From: Erysipelotrichaceae bacterium 7770_A6
GTDB lineage: Bacteria > Bacillota_I > Bacilli_A > Erysipelotrichales > Erysipelotrichaceae
Direction: 5' to 3'
Assembly (NCBI GenBank): GCA_014610835.1
Contig: QQXM01000022.1
Span: forward strand, 1-63,890
DNA: 63,890 bases
The notes beneath the pieces are model-generated. The model was not told the origin of the DNA and ran no database searches. It saw only the letters and a program-made list of their open reading frames with translations. How positions within the stretch are numbered: position 1 is the stretch's first letter; the number at the start of each line of letters is the position of its first letter. Positions 54,983 through 63,773 of the stretch are shown here, one piece after another. Both the position numbers and the translations under genes were made by a program.

Positions 54983-56455
54983 TTATTTGCAAAGTTTCTT
55001 GAATTCGTCAGCAACGAACTGTACCTGCATACCAATAACTACCTGTACATTGTTCTTGCCTGGGTGCATAACACCAGAAACTCCTGCAGACTTGATTTTC
55101 TTATCATCAACAAGGCTATCATCCTTAACTGTTAAACGAAGTCTTGTGATGCAGTTGTCGATTGTAACAACATTTTCTTTTCCGCCAAGACCTTCAAGAA
55201 TTGTCTGAGCAACTGCTGTGAAGTCATTGTTAGCAAGTGTAGCGCTCTTTTCAGCGTCATCTGCTTCATCATCGTCTTCACGACCAGGTGTCTTAAGATC
55301 CCACTTGAGGATAGCGAACTTGAATACGAAGTAGAATACTAAGAATGCTGCGATACCTAAAGGAATGATCATCCAAGTATTATGAGCTGCTGGTAAAGAA
55401 GCAGAGAAGATTAAGTCAGTTAGACCTGCAGAGAAGCTGAAACCAGCTCTGAATCCTACGAAGCATGTAATGACTGTGAAGATACCATATAAAGCTGCAT
55501 ATACAACATATAGAGCAGGTGCTAAGAACATGAATGCGAATTCGAATGGTTCTGTAACACCACATACGAATGCGGAGATAGCAGCAGACATAACGATACC
55601 AATAGCAATCTTCTTCTTGTTATCCTTAGCTGTCTGAATCATAGCTAGAGCAGCACCAGGAATACCGAACATCATACATGGGAAGAATCCAGACATGTAG
55701 ATACCGAGATCCCAAGAAAGATTAGCAGAAGCTGTTGTATCACCAGCCCAGAAGTGATTAAGGTCACCAAGACCGATTGTATCAAACCAGAATACGTTGT
55801 TTAATGCGTGATGTAGACCTGTAGGGATGAGTAATCTGTTGAAGAAAGCATACAAGCCAGCTCCAAAGTAACCCATAGAAGCAATACCATTACCTAATGC
55901 AACTAAGCAATTGAATAAGATAGGCCATACGAATAATAGAACTACAGAAGCAAGAATTGAAACAACACCAGCTACGATAGCAACACATCTCTTACCAGAG
56001 AAGAAAGCTAACCAGTCAGGAAGTTTAGCGTTCTTGAACTTGTTATAGCATGTAGAACCGATGATACCAGCAAGAATAGCAATGAATGGGTTAGCAATCT
56101 TACTAAATGCGATTGTTGTGATTTCATCCAATGTCATGATTGTGCTGACTGTACCAACAGCGAGTAAGTTAGTGATCATGAGCCATGATACTAATGCAGC
56201 TAATGCACCAGTTCCATCATGGTCATCAGTCATACCGACACCAATACCGATAGCGAATAGCCAAGCCATGTTATCGATGACTGCGCCACCTGCCTTAACT
56301 AGAAAGAAACCGATCTGCTGTAGAAGGCCAACAACGTCTCCGCCTTGCATAGTAGATGGACATAATGCATATCCAAGACCCATCAAAATACCACAGATAG
56401 GAAGACATGCTACAGGAAGCATTAACGCTTTACCTAATTTTTGTAGAAATTTCAT
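54983..56455 (-). CDS. PTS EIIBC, glucose/N-acetylglucosamine family
   Basis: A 490-residue permease with an EIIC channel (about 10 helices, residues 1-380) that begins KFLQKLGKALMLPVACLP, and a C-terminal EIIB domain with the phospho-Cys in TIDNCITRLRLTV near 435. VTEPFEFAFMFLAP is the EIIC substrate motif. The neighbour nagA favours GlcNAc; glucose is possible. EIIA is on the separate gene upstream. ATG 56455 follows GGAGAG. Confidence 0.9.
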   Translation of the reverse strand: MKFLQKLGKALMLPVACLPICGILMGLGYALCPSTMQGGDVVGLLQQIGFFLVKAGGAVIDNMAWLFAIGIGVGMTDDHDGTGALAALVSWLMITNLLAVGTVSTIMTLDEITTIAFSKIANPFIAILAGIIGSTCYNKFKNAKLPDWLAFFSGKRCVAIVAGVVSILASVVLLFVWPILFNCLVALGNGIASMGYFGAGLYAFFNRLLIPTGLHHALNNVFWFDTIGLGDLNHFWAGDTTASANLSWDLGIYMSGFFPCMMFGIPGAALAMIQTAKDNKKKIAIGIVMSAAISAFVCGVTEPFEFAFMFLAPALYVVYAALYGIFTVITCFVGFRAGFSFSAGLTDLIFSASLPAAHNTWMIIPLGIAAFLVFYFVFKFAILKWDLKTPGREDDDEADDAEKSATLANNDFTAVAQTILEGLGGKENVVTIDNCITRLRLTVKDDSLVDDKKIKSAGVSGVMHPGKNNVQVVIGMQVQFVADEFKKLCK

Positions 56456-56534
56456 TATTCCACTCTCCTTTTCTTCTTTTGAATGCTTAATTCCCTTTTT
56501 TATACTCAAACGTAAATATCTACGCTTTGTATAC

Positions 56535-57017
56535 TTACTTTGTGATGGAGATTACTTCATCTCCAACCTTTACATCTTTACCAGCAAATCCTTCAACTGC
56601 TGTAAAGCTAGGTGTATTTGTAATAATAACTGGAATAATTGTGTTGAATCCAGCTTCTTTTACCTTATCTAGATCAACTTCAATCATTAGATCTCCAGCC
56701 TTCACTGTATCCCCCTGTTTTACGTGACCAGTGAAGCCTTCACCCTTCATACTGACTGTATCAATACCAATGTGTACCAATACTTCAACACCATTTTCAT
56801 CAACCAATCCAACGGCATGATTTGTTGGAAATACCATTGAGACTGTACCGCTTACTGGAGCAACAACTTTTCCATCTGTTGGAATAATTGCAACACCTTT
56901 ACCAATCATTTCTTCTGCGAATGTTGGATCTGGTACATCTTTCAATGCAACTGTTGTTCCATTAGCTACTGCATGTACTGAATACTTTGTTTCTTTTTTC
57001 TTAAAAAAATTAAACAT
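56535..57017 (-). CDS. PTS EIIA, glucose family (Crr-like)
   Basis: A 160-residue EIIA-Glc: GKGVAIIPTDGKVVAPVSG near 40, first His in FPTNHAVGL near 70 and the phosphorylated His in VEVLVHIGIDTV near 90. It feeds the EIIBC protein encoded 79 bp downstream. It follows the antiterminator gene by 6 bp, within the same RAT-controlled transcript. Confidence 0.93.
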   Translation of the reverse strand: MFNFFKKKETKYSVHAVANGTTVALKDVPDPTFAEEMIGKGVAIIPTDGKVVAPVSGTVSMVFPTNHAVGLVDENGVEVLVHIGIDTVSMKGEGFTGHVKQGDTVKAGDLMIEVDLDKVKEAGFNTIIPVIITNTPSFTAVEGFAGKDVKVGDEVISITK

Positions 57018-57023
57018 TTGTTT

Positions 57024-57863
57024 TCACTCCTTGTTTGTATTTAACAATCTGCGAATATGGATTGCCATATAAACCATTTCTGCTTCTGTCAGTTCTTTTC
57101 CTGTTGCTTCTTTTATAGAAGAAGATATCTTTCTACAACAATCAATTTCTTTTTCACACTGCCGTTTGATTGTCTGAATGATCAACAGATCTTCATCTTT
57201 CAGCATCTCATTTCGATATACTCTTTGTAGAAGGAACTTCACATGTGTCAGTAATCTTTCATAGTTCAAAGATTTTTCATCAACCTTAAGATTAAATTCA
57301 TGATGAATCAAATCCAGGATCTTATGAATTTCTGTTGGAAATTTCGCTGCATCTGAAATCGATGTATCGTACTCTGAATTCACAAAGTGCAATGCGATAA
57401 ATCCAGCTTCATCTTCTGTCAATTGCACATCAAATCTTTGTTTAATCAGATCAAGTGCATAACAGCCAACCTGAAATTCCGAAGGATAGTAACGTTTGAT
57501 TTCCCATAATAATGGATTTGTAAAATCAATGTTCTGCTTTTGTCTTTCAATTGCGAAGTTAATGTGATCTGTTAATGTTACATACACACTGGAGTTTAAG
57601 TTCACCGCAATCTTTTCCTTTGCGTAACTAACAATATCCCCTACAACTTCTGCTTCTTCTAAAGGCACACGAAGTAACAACTGCTTTAACTGCTCAGCAT
57701 CATTTTGATCCTCTAATTTAAAGATTTTCTCCACTTTGCTTTCATCAATATCATTTCCACTTTTCGCACCAAAACCAAGACCTCTACCCATTAAAATGAG
57801 TTCAGCACCTTCATCATCAATTGTAGAAACGATATTATTGTTAATCACTCTATCAACAATCAT
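57024..57863 (-). CDS. BglG/LicT-family transcriptional antiterminator
   Basis: A 279-residue RNA-binding antiterminator: N-terminal CAT domain (residues 1-55), PRD1 (near 70-165, His in LTDHINFAI) and PRD2 (His in AGFIALHFV and MVYMAIHIRRL). PTS phosphorylation of the PRD histidines switches RNA binding. A RAT-terminator pair lies in its own leader, so it controls its gene with the EIIA and EIIBC genes. Confidence 0.92.
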   Translation of the reverse strand: MIVDRVINNNIVSTIDDEGAELILMGRGLGFGAKSGNDIDESKVEKIFKLEDQNDAEQLKQLLLRVPLEEAEVVGDIVSYAKEKIAVNLNSSVYVTLTDHINFAIERQKQNIDFTNPLLWEIKRYYPSEFQVGCYALDLIKQRFDVQLTEDEAGFIALHFVNSEYDTSISDAAKFPTEIHKILDLIHHEFNLKVDEKSLNYERLLTHVKFLLQRVYRNEMLKDEDLLIIQTIKRQCEKEIDCCRKISSSIKEATGKELTEAEMVYMAIHIRRLLNTNKE

Positions 57864-57901
57864 ATCTACCCTTTCAAACTTATTAGGATTATTATAACGA
57901 A

Positions 57902-57949
57902 AAAACCAGATACACGTACTCTAAAACTAGCACATCGATATCTGGTTTT
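57902..57949 (-). terminator. Leader terminator controlled by the antiterminator
   Basis: AAAACCAGATA and TATCTGGTTTT form an 11-bp stem with a 26-nt loop and a T-tail on the minus strand, 40 bases before the antiterminator ATG. Its 5-prime arm shares bases with the RAT, so the two structures exclude each other. Confidence 0.9.
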
Positions 57950-57969
57950 GCCTTCTTCAGTAACAATCC
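57944..57969 (-). promoter_or_regulatory. RAT site (LicT/BglG-type antiterminator target)
   Basis: The RNA has GGATTGTTACTG, a 4-nt middle, then GGCAAAACC, the LicT/SacT-type RAT consensus. It overlaps the terminator stem. Binding of the protein encoded just downstream would stop termination when the sugar is present. Confidence 0.92.
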
Positions 57970-57988
57970 GAATAACTTTGTTACACAT

Positions 57989-57994
57989 ATTATA
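57989..57994 (-). promoter_or_regulatory. -10 box of the antiterminator-PTS operon
   Basis: TATAAT on the minus strand, about 20 bp before the RAT. Its -35 is weak (TTTTGA-like at 18-19 bp). The transcript would start near 57982 and carry the whole RAT. Confidence 0.5.
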
Positions 57995-58065
57995 CACATA
58001 TTCTTCACATCAAAATTATGAAAAATTATCTATTTTTAATGAATTTTTTAGATTTTCTTACTATT

Positions 58066-58082
58066 TTGAAAGCGAATTCATT
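58066..58082. promoter_or_regulatory. cre-like catabolite repression site
   Basis: TTGAAAGCGAATTCATT fits the CcpA cre consensus WTGNAARCGNWWWCAWW at every position. It overlaps the MerR stop and lies about 75 bp upstream of the antiterminator operon's -10. Control by CcpA is inferred. Confidence 0.55.
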
Positions 58083-58962
58083 TTTTGTCTTCATATGTAT
58101 AATCACGATTCCAGTATAAGAAATAATTCAAGGCTGACATCACAACACTCAAAATCAGAAATGTAATGATAATAATGATTCCTTCTTTTGATGAGAATAA
58201 ATCTGAACCTCTTGTAACAAGAATAAATACCATCCACAAGATTGAAGGCCAGAAAACACGCAGAATTCTGATCCATTTTTTACGACCATGCTTATATTCT
58301 TTTTCATCACTATATTTTCTTGTACAACGAATCACAGCTACTGGTATACCAGCAACACGTGTATAGTTTCTTTCTGCTGTATACGTAACGCCATCCATCA
58401 CGAATTCAGGATACATGCCTTCTTTTGTAATAATCAATTCTCTATCTTTTTTCATTGCATATGCATATAGAGCATTCGCAAAGCTATAACGATCTGTGAT
58501 TTCTGTATCTGGTGTGAACGTAAAAACTCTTTCATGTTCATGTTGAATGACATCTTTATAGTCATTGATCCAGCTTTGGAAGAAATGAGATGGCTCTTTT
58601 GACATACTCTCTAGATATTCATCTACATTAATATCATTGAGTGTCTGACTGGATTCTTTGATTTCTTTACACACTTCAATTGCATATTTTGTTTCTGCCA
58701 GCTTTTGTTTTAATAAATATTCCTGGTCTTCCAGCGATTGATTCAAGTCTTTTTCATTGTGCAGTATTAATTTGATTTGTTCCACAGGCATATCAATCAT
58801 ACGTAGCATTTTAATGATCTTTAGTTTTCGAATATCCTCTGCATTATATTCGCGATATCCATTATTTGCATTCCGTACAGGTTGAACAAGTTCATATTTT
58901 TCATAAAATCGGATATTCTGACTTGAAATTCCTGTGATTTTTTCAACTTCTTTGATATTCAT
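58078..58962 (-). CDS. MerR-family regulator with C-terminal membrane segments
   Basis: A 294-residue regulator: MerR helix-turn-helix (MNIKEVEKITGISSQNIRFY at the N-terminus), coiled coil to about 120, a middle domain, and two hydrophobic helices near 230-280. The ATG at 58962 follows GGAGG; the open frame to 59022 is the promoter. The membrane end suggests it senses envelope stress or a lipophilic ligand. No other gene is obviously in its unit. Confidence 0.85.
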   Translation of the reverse strand: MNIKEVEKITGISSQNIRFYEKYELVQPVRNANNGYREYNAEDIRKLKIIKMLRMIDMPVEQIKLILHNEKDLNQSLEDQEYLLKQKLAETKYAIEVCKEIKESSQTLNDINVDEYLESMSKEPSHFFQSWINDYKDVIQHEHERVFTFTPDTEITDRYSFANALYAYAMKKDRELIITKEGMYPEFVMDGVTYTAERNYTRVAGIPVAVIRCTRKYSDEKEYKHGRKKWIRILRVFWPSILWMVFILVTRGSDLFSSKEGIIIIITFLILSVVMSALNYFLYWNRDYTYEDKK

Positions 58963-58991
58963 ATTTGTTGCCTCCATCATTTGACAACCAG

Positions 58992-59022
58992 ATCCTAGAC
59001 CTTCTACAAAGTATAAGGTCAA
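58992..59022 (-). promoter_or_regulatory. Classical MerR-type promoter
   Basis: TTGACC (59017-59022) and TAGGAT (58992-58997) are 19 bp apart, too long for normal use, and the spacer holds the dyad GACCTT-N11-AAGGTC. This is the arrangement that MerR proteins untwist to activate. It precedes the MerR gene itself, so autoregulation is likely. Confidence 0.8.
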
Positions 59023-59038
59023 TACTTTTCAAGTAAAT

Positions 59039-59161
59039 TATGAAAAAAGCCATCGCTGTTGGAATGGATGCAAATCCGAATGTCAAAGCCAATAATCCTT
59101 GTGGAAGTCCGTTCAAGACAACGCCAATAATCGCAAGAATGTCTGTTAAGATGTTTGCCAT
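59039..59161 (-). pseudogene. N-terminal remnant of an NCS2/solute-carrier-23 permease gene
   Basis: 41 codons from ATG 59161, with GAGGGG upstream, encode LAIIGVVLNGLPQGLLALTF and FASIPTAMAFF, which resembles the first membrane segment of NCS2-type permeases. The similarity then stops and the frame runs into the MerR promoter. It is divergent from the LysR gene. The family call is from memory. Confidence 0.45.
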
Positions 59162-59302
59162 AACCCCTCTTTCTGCATGTTTTCATGCAATCTTCTCTAA
59201 ACAAAAACATTTGTATTATAAGCAAAACAAAAATATAATAATATTACTGTTTTTACTTATAAAGTATAATATTTTTATTATACATATTAAAAGGAGAATC
59301 CA

Positions 59303-60175
59303 ATGACGTTAGAATCCTATCGTAATTTCGTTGCCATTGTTGACTGTGGAAGCATTTTAGCCGCATCAAAGCAGTTACTCATTGCACAGCCTTCTTTAAG
59401 TAATCAGTTAAAGAATATTGAACGTACCTATGGTGCACAGCTCATCAAACGGGGAAGCCGTTCAATTGAACTCACAGAAGCTGGACGCATCTTTTATACA
59501 AAAGCACGTGAAATCTGTCGTATCGAAAACAGTATCAGCATATCTTTACAATGCCAGCAGACAGGTTACACAGATCAATTGAAAATATCCATTCCTGCAG
59601 GAAATTCCATACATTACATTCATAGACTATTTGAAGACTTTGTTAGTCATCATCCAGAAATCAACTATGATGTATATGAAATCGCAAGTGACTTCGTTGT
59701 TCCAAACGTTTTAAATGGAATTACTGAAATTGGTCTAGTTCGTGCAAGTATTCCACAATTTGGTACACTAGAAACTTTCCCATATGAAAAGGATGATATC
59801 GTAGCTGTCATACCACCAGATCATCCTCTTTCAAATGAGACGAAACCAATTGAAATCAACGAATTTTCAGGTCATCCACTTTCCATTCCATTTGATATTT
59901 CCAATATTATATATACAGTCTTTGGTCAACATGCTTTAGCACCAAACATTTCTATCATCACATCAATCAATGAAACTGCTATTGAATGGGCAAGAACATT
60001 CAATGCAGTTGCACTCATTCCATATTCAGATGCTGATATCTCAAAAACAAGTGATATGGTTGTACGTTCAATCAATGATCCCGGTATGTTCATCACAAGT
60101 GTGTTTCTCAAGCGAAAAGATCATACATTATCAAAAGCAGGCAAACTATTCTTACAAGAAATTGGAATACTTTAA
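59303..60175 (+). CDS. LysR-family transcriptional regulator
   Basis: A 290-residue LTTR: N-terminal winged HTH (FVAIVDCGSILAASKQLLIA, then QPSLSNQLKNIERTYG) and a two-lobed ligand-binding domain from about 90. AAAGGAG precedes the ATG. LysR genes often control the divergent gene; here that gene (permease) is only a fragment, so this regulator may be left without its first target. Ligand unknown. Confidence 0.9.
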   Translation: MTLESYRNFVAIVDCGSILAASKQLLIAQPSLSNQLKNIERTYGAQLIKRGSRSIELTEAGRIFYTKAREICRIENSISISLQCQQTGYTDQLKISIPAGNSIHYIHRLFEDFVSHHPEINYDVYEIASDFVVPNVLNGITEIGLVRASIPQFGTLETFPYEKDDIVAVIPPDHPLSNETKPIEINEFSGHPLSIPFDISNIIYTVFGQHALAPNISIITSINETAIEWARTFNAVALIPYSDADISKTSDMVVRSINDPGMFITSVFLKRKDHTLSKAGKLFLQEIGIL

Positions 60176-60176
60176 C

Positions 60177-60203
60177 AAAAAAAACCGCACATGCGGTTTT
60201 TTC
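60177..60203. terminator. Bidirectional terminator between LysR and flavoprotein genes
   Basis: AAAACCGCA and TGCGGTTTT form a tight hairpin with A- and T-tracts on both sides. It serves the LysR gene on the plus strand and the convergent flavoprotein gene on the minus strand. Confidence 0.85.
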
Positions 60204-60208
60204 ATCTT

Positions 60209-61582
60209 TTATTGAAAGCTTTCTGTTATCTTTCTAGCAACATACACACCACTTGCACTTGCATGTGATAATGAATGCGTAACACCAGAACAATCTCCAA
60301 TCACATATAAGCCTTTATGCTTTGTTTCAAGATTGTTATCAACATCAACATCCATGTTATAGAATTTTACTTCTACACCATATAACAATGTATCATCACT
60401 CGCTGTTCCAGGAGCAACTTTATCTAATGCATAAATCATTTCAATAATATCATCTAATTGACGCTTTGGAATGACAAGAGATAAATCACCTGGTGTAGCT
60501 GCTAATGTAGGCGTCAAGAAGGAACCATCAATACGATGCTTGTTTGATCTTTGTCCACGAATCAAATCACCGAATCTTTGAACAATAACGCCTCCACCTA
60601 ACATATTAGATAAACGTGCAATACTTTCACCATATTCATTAGAACTCTTGAATGGTTCAGTAAATTTATTAGATACAAGTAATGCAAAGTTTGTGTTGTC
60701 TGTATATAAAGCTGGATCATTATAAGAATGTCCATTCACAGTCACAATCCCATTTGTATTTTCATTTACAACAACACCTCTAGGGTTCATACAGAATGTA
60801 CGCACTTTATCCTGGAATTTTTTTGTACGATACACAATTTTGCTTTCATACAATTCATCTGTTAATTGTGAAAATACCAGACTAGGAACTTCAACACGCA
60901 CACCAATATCCACACGATTAGATTTCGTTTCAATGCCTAGATCAGAACAAATCGTCTGCATCCATTTACTTCCACTTCTGCCTGTAGAAACAATACATTT
61001 CTTACCAAAATAAGAAGTTCCATTTGTGATTACTTCATATTGATCATCTACATGATTGATTTTATCAACTTTAGACAAGAAATAGAAATCAACCTTGTCT
61101 TTTAATTCATTGTATAAATTCTTTAATACAATGTAGTTAATATCTGTACCTAAATGACGAACACTCGCATCTAATAAATGCAGATCATTCTGCATACACA
61201 ATTTTTTGATAGACGTGTTCGCTGTTGTATACAATTTTGTATCTTTTCCACCATGAGAACAGTTAATTTCATCTACATAATGCATTAGATCCAAAGCTTC
61301 TTTTCTGCCAACGTATTCATATAAATTTCCACCAAATTCATTTGTAATGTTATATTTTCCATCACTAAATGCACCAGCACCACCAAATCCATTCATGATG
61401 GCACATGTTTTACAATGAACACATGTCTTAATATTTTTTCCATCAATTGGACATTTTCTCTTTTCTAAAGTATTCCCTGATTCAAACACCGCAATTTTTA
61501 AATTGTCGTTGTTTTTTACAAGCTCATACGCAGAGAAAATACCACCAGGCCCTGCTCCAACAATCATTACATCATATAGCAT
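60209..61582 (-). CDS. FAD-dependent oxidoreductase
   Basis: A 457-residue flavoprotein. The N-terminal dinucleotide fold VMIVGAGPGGIFSAYELV binds FAD; a Cys-rich stretch CPIDGKNIKTCVHCKTC follows near 42-58; the C-terminus has YVIGDCSGVTHSLSHASASG, the second FAD motif. This type is widespread and uncharacterised; a role in tRNA or thiol redox is only speculation. It is the last gene of the guanine-riboswitch transcript or lies just after it (16 bp gap). Confidence 0.8.
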   Translation of the reverse strand: MLYDVMIVGAGPGGIFSAYELVKNNDNLKIAVFESGNTLEKRKCPIDGKNIKTCVHCKTCAIMNGFGGAGAFSDGKYNITNEFGGNLYEYVGRKEALDLMHYVDEINCSHGGKDTKLYTTANTSIKKLCMQNDLHLLDASVRHLGTDINYIVLKNLYNELKDKVDFYFLSKVDKINHVDDQYEVITNGTSYFGKKCIVSTGRSGSKWMQTICSDLGIETKSNRVDIGVRVEVPSLVFSQLTDELYESKIVYRTKKFQDKVRTFCMNPRGVVVNENTNGIVTVNGHSYNDPALYTDNTNFALLVSNKFTEPFKSSNEYGESIARLSNMLGGGVIVQRFGDLIRGQRSNKHRIDGSFLTPTLAATPGDLSLVIPKRQLDDIIEMIYALDKVAPGTASDDTLLYGVEVKFYNMDVDVDNNLETKHKGLYVIGDCSGVTHSLSHASASGVYVARKITESFQ

Positions 61583-61598
61583 AGATTCAACAATTCTC

Positions 61599-62930
61599 CT
61601 ATTTATTTTCAGATTTTACTTCCATATTTTTTGGAAGAATCAAATTTAAAACAATCGCTACTACAAATACTACTGCTACAACATTTGTCGCAAATACAGA
61701 CTGTACAACTTCTGGAAAATATGCCCACAATCCAATTTCACTAGATGTTGTAAATCCAATACCAATTGCTAATGATAAAGAAACAATAATGCTGTTTCTC
61801 TGGTTGAAGCCTGCTTTTGCCAGCATTTCAACACCAGAAAATAAAATCGTTCCAAACATCATTAGTGTACATCCACCCAATACAGATTCAGGCAAAGATG
61901 CAAAGAAGTTTCCAATTGGTGGAAGCAATCCAGCTAGAATCATAGCAACTGCACCAGTAGCTATTGTAAAACGATTCACTACTTTTGTCATGTTAATTAA
62001 ACCAACATTTTGTGAAAAAGAAGTTACAGGTGGACAACCAAACAAGGAAGAAATTGTTGATGCAAATCCATCACAAGCCAAAGAGCCTGAAATTTCATGA
62101 TCCTGAATATCTCGCTCTAATCCGCCAGCAACCAATGCAGTTGTATCACCAATCGTTTCAGCAGCAGATACTAAGTAAATAATACAAACAGAAACAATTG
62201 CACCAATATTAAATACTGGTTTAAATGGCAAAAATTCAGGTAAAGAAATCAAACCATCCGCAAAAATAATACTTAAATCAACTTTTCCCATAAAGATTGC
62301 AACAATATATCCAACTGTTAACCCCGCTAAAACTGATAACTGTTTTAAATATCCTTTTGCCTTGATATTCCATAAAAGACAAGTTGCTAGTGTAACTGTT
62401 CCTAAAAGCAGATTCTTAGGTGCACCAAAATCATCTGCATATCCACCACCAAAAGAACGCGCACCAACAGTAAATAATGAGAAACCAATCGCAGTAACAA
62501 CGCATGCGGCTACAATTGGAGAAATCAGTTTACGCCAGTATTTTGCAAAAAGTCCTAATGTTCCTTCAAAAATACCACCAATCATGACACATCCAATGAC
62601 TGTTGGATAACCATAGTTTGCAGCAATCGTACTTAAAATTGTAACGAATGTGAAACTTACACCCATAACAATTGGTAATTTAGAACCAACTTTCCACACT
62701 GGATATAATTGAATCATTGTAGCAATTCCCGCAACAAACATTGCATTCTGTACCAGCATAGCAATTTCAGCTGTACTTAGAGCAGGCTGCGCAGCTGCAC
62801 AAATAATTGCAATTGGAGACAAGTTTGCCACAAACATTGCCAATACATGCTGCAAGCCAAAAGGAATCGCTGTTTTTAGAGGTACTTGCCCATCTAACTG
62901 AAATACATTTTCGATTTTTTTATCACTCAT
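61599..62930 (-). CDS. NCS2-family xanthine/uracil permease
   Basis: A 443-residue nucleobase permease with about 14 membrane segments. Family marks: PFGLQHVLAMFVANLSPI at the N-terminus, SAAETIGDTTALVAGG near 260 (substrate site) and GCPPVTSFSQNVGLI near 300. The purine riboswitch and adjacent xpt point to xanthine or guanine import. ATG 62930 is preferred to GTG 62939, which would overlap the xpt stop. Confidence 0.9.
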   Translation of the reverse strand: MSDKKIENVFQLDGQVPLKTAIPFGLQHVLAMFVANLSPIAIICAAAQPALSTAEIAMLVQNAMFVAGIATMIQLYPVWKVGSKLPIVMGVSFTFVTILSTIAANYGYPTVIGCVMIGGIFEGTLGLFAKYWRKLISPIVAACVVTAIGFSLFTVGARSFGGGYADDFGAPKNLLLGTVTLATCLLWNIKAKGYLKQLSVLAGLTVGYIVAIFMGKVDLSIIFADGLISLPEFLPFKPVFNIGAIVSVCIIYLVSAAETIGDTTALVAGGLERDIQDHEISGSLACDGFASTISSLFGCPPVTSFSQNVGLINMTKVVNRFTIATGAVAMILAGLLPPIGNFFASLPESVLGGCTLMMFGTILFSGVEMLAKAGFNQRNSIIVSLSLAIGIGFTTSSEIGLWAYFPEVVQSVFATNVVAVVFVVAIVLNLILPKNMEVKSENK

Positions 62931-62938
62931 ATAATCCA

Positions 62939-63508
62939 CTATTCCGCAAATGTGATCTTTCCATCATCAAATGAAGTAATGTTAGCTAAAGAATAGAAAT
63001 CATACCCTTTGTTCACGATATAGTCATGTCCGGACTGGAATGATTTTTCAATCAAAATACCAACACCAGCAAGTTCTGCATTTGTCTGCTGAATAATTTT
63101 TTCAACACCTCTAAATGCTTCCCCGTTCGCTAAGAAATCATCAATAAACAATAGCTTATCGTTATCATCGATAAAACTTCTTTCAGCACAAAGAGTATAC
63201 TGTTTGTTTTTTGTATAAGAAAATACTTCAGAAGTTAAAGGATTTGCCATTGTACTTGGCTGTGCTTTCTTCAAGAATAACAGTGGAACATTCAATTTCA
63301 AAGCACACATCATCGCAGGAGCAATCCCGCTAGATTCCACCGTAATTACTTTTGTAATTCCTTTATTTTTAAAATGGTTATAGAATTCCTCACCTATTTG
63401 GTCCATTAAAACCGGATCAATCTGGTGATTGATAATCGCGTCCACCTTTAAAATGTTACCTTCCAATATCTTTCCTTTGTCTAAAATCGCATCTACCAAT
63501 AATTTCAT
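62939..63508 (-). CDS. xpt: Xanthine phosphoribosyltransferase
   Basis: A 189-residue PRTase that turns xanthine and PRPP into XMP. It has VDAILNHQID-like start (DAIINHQIDP near 25), the ESSGIAPAMMCA segment near 60, and the PRPP loop LLFIDDFLANGEAFRG near 123. Length fits Xpt. It is the first gene behind a guanine riboswitch, followed directly by the permease: purine salvage. Confidence 0.93.
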   Translation of the reverse strand: MKLLVDAILDKGKILEGNILKVDAIINHQIDPVLMDQIGEEFYNHFKNKGITKVITVESSGIAPAMMCALKLNVPLLFLKKAQPSTMANPLTSEVFSYTKNKQYTLCAERSFIDDNDKLLFIDDFLANGEAFRGVEKIIQQTNAELAGVGILIEKSFQSGHDYIVNKGYDFYSLANITSFDDGKITFAE

Positions 63509-63582
63509 ATCTATGCCTCCACATTCAATTTATAGATACATCCCTATTTGCATTTTTAAATGACAAGTATATATTCAAAAAC

Positions 63583-63609
63583 GAAAAAAACTTCTGTAAA
63601 TACAGAAGT
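63583..63609 (-). terminator. Terminator of the guanine riboswitch
   Basis: ACTTCTGTA and TACAGAAGT form the stem (5 to 9 bp with a tiny loop) followed by seven T residues on the minus strand. It lies between the aptamer and xpt. Confidence 0.85.
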
Positions 63610-63626
63610 AAATGAAAAAAGTTCCA

Positions 63627-63690
63627 TCGTAGTCAGGCTATTACGGCAGCCTGGTAGAAACGCTTTCACCACATCTGAAAGTATATACGA
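63627..63690 (-). promoter_or_regulatory. Purine riboswitch, guanine type, upstream of xpt
   Basis: In RNA sense: P1 TCGTATA, then AGATGTGG, GTTTCTACC and GCCTGACTACGA, the conserved purine aptamer core. The J3/1 base before TACGA is C, which marks the guanine/xanthine class rather than adenine. Guanine binding should favour the terminator and shut off xpt and the permease. An open frame across it (63560-63793) is not a gene. Confidence 0.92.
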
Positions 63691-63773
63691 CTTGTATTCA
63701 AAACATGAAAATTATAAAGACTCCACTAGTAAAAGTAAAGAAATACATTACACAAAAGCATTTTGGAAACACG

